A stretch of 64,000 nt of DNA from Mucilaginibacter geliditolerans (GTDB taxonomy: Bacteria > Bacteroidota > Bacteroidia > Sphingobacteriales > Sphingobacteriaceae): the NCBI RefSeq assembly GCF_014200495.1, contig NZ_JACHBY010000005.1, positions 1 through 64,000 of the forward strand. The letters run 5' to 3'. The notes under the pieces were generated by a model. The model was not told the origin of the DNA. It searched no databases and was given only the letters and a program-made list of their open reading frames with translations. Below, piece after piece: positions 61,773 to 64,000 of the stretch. The position numbers were made by a program, and so were the translations under genes. Every line of letters begins with the position of its first letter. Positions within the stretch are counted from its first letter, which is position 1.

Positions 61773-61922
61773 ATGAAAGCGATATTAAACAACATAAAAG
61801 AAAACCTTTATAACGTATTTATAATGGGTAATGCCAGCAATATGCAAATAGTAAAAGTTTGGGCACTGTTAGCCGTTCCGATGTTAACATTATATGTAGC
61901 TGTGGGCCATTTTCCCCGCTAG
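61773..61922 (+). CDS. Small membrane peptide, unknown
   Basis: ORF of 49 aa (MKAILNNIKENLYNVFIMGN... to PR) with one hydrophobic stretch near the C terminus (VWALLAVPMLTLYVAVGHF). It has an ATG, lies between the MBL gene and a terminator 32 nt after the stop, and is in the plus-strand direction. Evidence is limited to the framing by a terminator and the membrane-like end. Confidence 0.45.
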   Translation: MKAILNNIKENLYNVFIMGNASNMQIVKVWALLAVPMLTLYVAVGHFPR

Positions 61923-61953
61923 TTGTTAAAATCATTTGAGTGATATTTGATAT

Positions 61954-61985
61954 AAGCCTTTGGATGAGAAATCCGGAGGCTTTTT
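61954..61985 (+). terminator. Terminator, same hairpin family
   Basis: AAGCCTTTGGAT and ATCCGGAGGCTT pair around GAGAA, followed by TTT. Confidence 0.75.
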
Positions 61986-62120
61986 GTTTGCGCTCTTTTT
62001 TAATGGGCGATAATACCGTGTTTTAACGGTATTTATTTTCAATAATAAATGTCTAACTTCAATAATATAAGCCTATAAAAATAAGTCTGGTTCATCACGA
62101 TTTCAAAAATCTTACGGATC

Positions 62121-62792
62121 ATGAAAAAGCAACCAAATAATGATGAGCAGGATATGGTGATATCCTACCTAACCATCAGGAAAGCTGTTGGCGTATTAGG
62201 AATTGCCCTGCCTGTTGTTTTACTCCTGGGTACATACCTCATCAGTCATTGCGCCTGCATAAGGGGAGCTATAAGCGACTACTATTATAGTATTATGGGT
62301 AGTTATTTTACGGGCACATTGTGCGCTGTTGCCCTGTTCCTTTTCAGCTACAAGGGTTATGATAGCGCCGATCAGATATCTACCAATATAGCAGGCGTTT
62401 TTGCGCTGGGCGTAGTTTTCTTTCCCTCAAATATGGGTAAAAACTGTACCGAATGTAATTTACTATTCCTGCCTGATAATTGTTTAAGAAACGTTGTTCA
62501 TTATGGTTCTGCAGCGGGATTCTTTTTTACGCTGGCTTATGTGTCAATAGTACTGTTCACCAAAACAAATAAGGATAAACCCACACCTCAAAAGTGCAAC
62601 AGGAATATCATCTATAAAATATGTGGGTATGTGATAGTTGTATCCATGGTTTTGATAGGAATTTTTAAGATCACCGGTATTGAGAAAGAATTAAACGCTT
62701 ACCGGCCTACGTTTTGGCTGGAGTCGCTGGCGCTTTGGGCATTTGGTTTTTCGTGGTTAATAAAGGGCAAAACAATATTGCAGGACGAATAA
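62121..62792 (+). CDS. Six-helix membrane protein, unknown
   Basis: Protein of 223 aa with about six hydrophobic segments (residues about 26-45, 60-80, 90-105, 128-148, 165-185 and 195-213) and a loop CxxC pair (NCTECNLLFLPDNC). The phrases ISDYYYSIMGSYFTGTLCAVALFLFSYKGYD suggest a conserved Bacteroidota family, but I do not recognise it with certainty (a DUF998 relation is possible). Function is not known. Confidence 0.75.
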   Translation: MKKQPNNDEQDMVISYLTIRKAVGVLGIALPVVLLLGTYLISHCACIRGAISDYYYSIMGSYFTGTLCAVALFLFSYKGYDSADQISTNIAGVFALGVVFFPSNMGKNCTECNLLFLPDNCLRNVVHYGSAAGFFFTLAYVSIVLFTKTNKDKPTPQKCNRNIIYKICGYVIVVSMVLIGIFKITGIEKELNAYRPTFWLESLALWAFGFSWLIKGKTILQDE

Positions 62793-62835
62793 TTACCTGC
62801 CGAAATTGTAAATTTGCTAAAGCCCGATTAATAAA

Positions 62836-63729
62836 GTGCCAGATAACGTTCACCAATATACTCAAACCCGTATAGCGCCAACCCCCAGTGGTTTTTTGCA
62901 TCTGGGTAATGTACTGTCGTTTTCCATCACCGCGGCACTGGCCCAAAAGCATGGCGCTAAAATATTGCTGCGCATAGATGATATTGACCGCGCCCGGGTT
63001 ACACGGCAATATTTACAGGATATTTTTGACACCCTCAATTTTTTAGAGATCCCATGGGATGATGGTCCGCGGGGTGTTGAGGGGTTTGAAAAAAATTACT
63101 CGCAATTACAGCGTATGCCCATTTATATGGAAGCATTAGAACAACTGAGTAGTAAAGGACAAGTTTTTGCCTGCACCTGCTCGCGTAAGCAGATAAGTAA
63201 TGTCGATGGGTCATATGATGAATCTCTTTGTACCTGTTTTGATCAGCAGATACCCTTATCAACTGAAAATGCAAACTGGCGGCTGATCACCAATAATGAA
63301 GAACTGGTTATTAAAGATTATTCAGGAAAGGGTATCTGCACCACTTTGCCTATCGAAATGCATAATTTTATAGTGAAAAAGAAGGATGGTTCGCCGGCTT
63401 ATCAGCTTACGTCGGTAATGGATGATCTTTTATATGGTGTTGATCTGATTGTCAGGGGGGAAGACCTGTGGCCATCAACACTGGCGCAGCACCAATTGGC
63501 ATCGGCACTGGGGGAGCACGATTTTAAGGATATCACATTTTATCACCACGCTTTAATGATGGAAACATCCGGCAAAAAAATGTCAAAATCTGCAGGGTCA
63601 ACATCCATAAAATATCTGCGCGAAAATGATAAAAGCGCTGCTGATGTGTATGCGATGATTGCTGGTATGCTGGGTAGCAAAGAAAACATAAGCAACTGGC
63701 AGCAGCTGGCTGAAATAGTTGTTTTATAA
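62836..63729 (+). CDS. gluQ: GluQ-RS-like glutamyl-tRNA synthetase paralog
   Basis: Protein of 297 aa, the length of glutamyl-Q tRNA(Asp) synthetases, which lack the anticodon-binding domain. The start is GTG at 62836; no ATG precedes it in frame. HIGH-like APTPSGFLHLGNVLSF, a zinc site CTC...YDESLCTC, LIVRGEDLWPSTLAQ and KMSKS in KKMSKSAGS are present. It should attach glutamate to queuosine in tRNA-Asp. A glutamate--tRNA ligase proper is about 500 aa, so that alternative is less likely. Confidence 0.8.
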   Translation: MPDNVHQYTQTRIAPTPSGFLHLGNVLSFSITAALAQKHGAKILLRIDDIDRARVTRQYLQDIFDTLNFLEIPWDDGPRGVEGFEKNYSQLQRMPIYMEALEQLSSKGQVFACTCSRKQISNVDGSYDESLCTCFDQQIPLSTENANWRLITNNEELVIKDYSGKGICTTLPIEMHNFIVKKKDGSPAYQLTSVMDDLLYGVDLIVRGEDLWPSTLAQHQLASALGEHDFKDITFYHHALMMETSGKKMSKSAGSTSIKYLRENDKSAADVYAMIAGMLGSKENISNWQQLAEIVVL

Positions 63730-64000
63730 GCCCAATCTTCCACCACGTTATTGCGAACGAAGACAACCCCCGGCTGTGCAGAGCGAGTATGTATAGTTCT
63801 TTACTTATCGCATGGTATCGCTTGTCGCTAAGACGTCACTTTTTGTCTTGATACCACAGGTGTTCGGAAGATTGCATTTTTGTTTTTAATTCCCTCCCCA
63901 CGGGAGGGGTGCGTTTGGATGTGAAGTGGCAGGGAGGGGTTTATACGCCAAATAAGCTGTTAAACCCCACCCTTCCCCGCCCCAAGGCGGGAATCGCACA
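63730..64000. repeat. Dispersed repeat, copy B, running off the window
   Basis: The reverse complement of 63792-64000 matches 8977-9189 nearly base for base, and the REP-like CGTTATTGCGAACGAAG at 63744 continues the likeness. The inner end sequence at 63812-63855 equals that at 9123-9165. Copy B is cut by the window end. No gene. Confidence 0.9.

Overview
The window looks like a chromosomal segment of a Bacteroidota member, most likely Sphingobacteriaceae close to Mucilaginibacter or Pedobacter. The reasons are a SusC/SusD pair, OMP_b-brl_3-type TonB-dependent outer-membrane proteins, a DUF4980-GH32 fructan hydrolase, promoters of the TTG/TAnnTTTG type with weak Shine-Dalgarno signals, and many short dispersed palindromic repeats. 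The genus assignment is inference; no rRNA or marker gene in the window settles it.

Layout. 0.1-8.3 kb holds housekeeping and envelope genes: an exported thioredoxin, a DUF6600 protein with a Gln-rich repeat tail, a 2OG-Fe(II) oxygenase, YnfA, MurF, and RecQ. 8.3-9.3 kb is gene-free mosaic repeat DNA, part of which recurs inverted at the right edge of the window (63.7-64.0 kb). 9.3-24 kb carries a TonB-type barrel, a PadR/PspC envelope-stress-like operon, a SusC/SusD/DUF1735 nutrient uptake operon with an extra exported protein, a tandem duplication of a tiny exported gene, a DoxX protein and an S66 carboxypeptidase. MetG is followed by tRNA-Arg(CCT).

26.3-33.6 kb is the accessory part. A 16-bp copy of the tRNA-Arg 3' end at 28553-28568 brackets an AT-rich island of about 2.2 kb. 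It holds an N-terminally truncated AAA ATPase overlapping an intact HNH nuclease gene (Septu PtuA/PtuB-like) and a decayed gene. Beyond it lie a truncated tyrosine integrase, an aspartyl protease, a GH32 enzyme with an altered nucleophile motif, and a GOB-like subclass B3 metallo-beta-lactamase with Gln in place of the first zinc His. Several short repeats separate these genes.

33.6-64 kb is ordinary chromosome with many small regulatory modules: a second TonB-type barrel, two alpha/beta-hydrolase plus Crp/Fnr pairs, a TSUP/DUF1634 transport operon behind paired 15-bp dyads, a pectate-lyase-like protein, a MetE-catalytic-domain protein, a DUF2278/HAD pair with a vestigial second DUF2278 end, an AraC/ester-cyclase pair, RlmF, a PadR/DUF1700/CPBP cluster with operators shared with the first PadR operon, and a MocR regulator divergent from a DoxX-EamA-AhpD-MBL operon with CTGGACCAG repeats between them. 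It ends with a GluQ-RS-like gene.

The strongest candidates for follow-up are the tRNA-flanked Septu-like remnant, the GOB-like lactamase, the inferred operator sets (PadR, MocR, TSUP) and the dispersed repeat families, one of which lies in frame inside murF.
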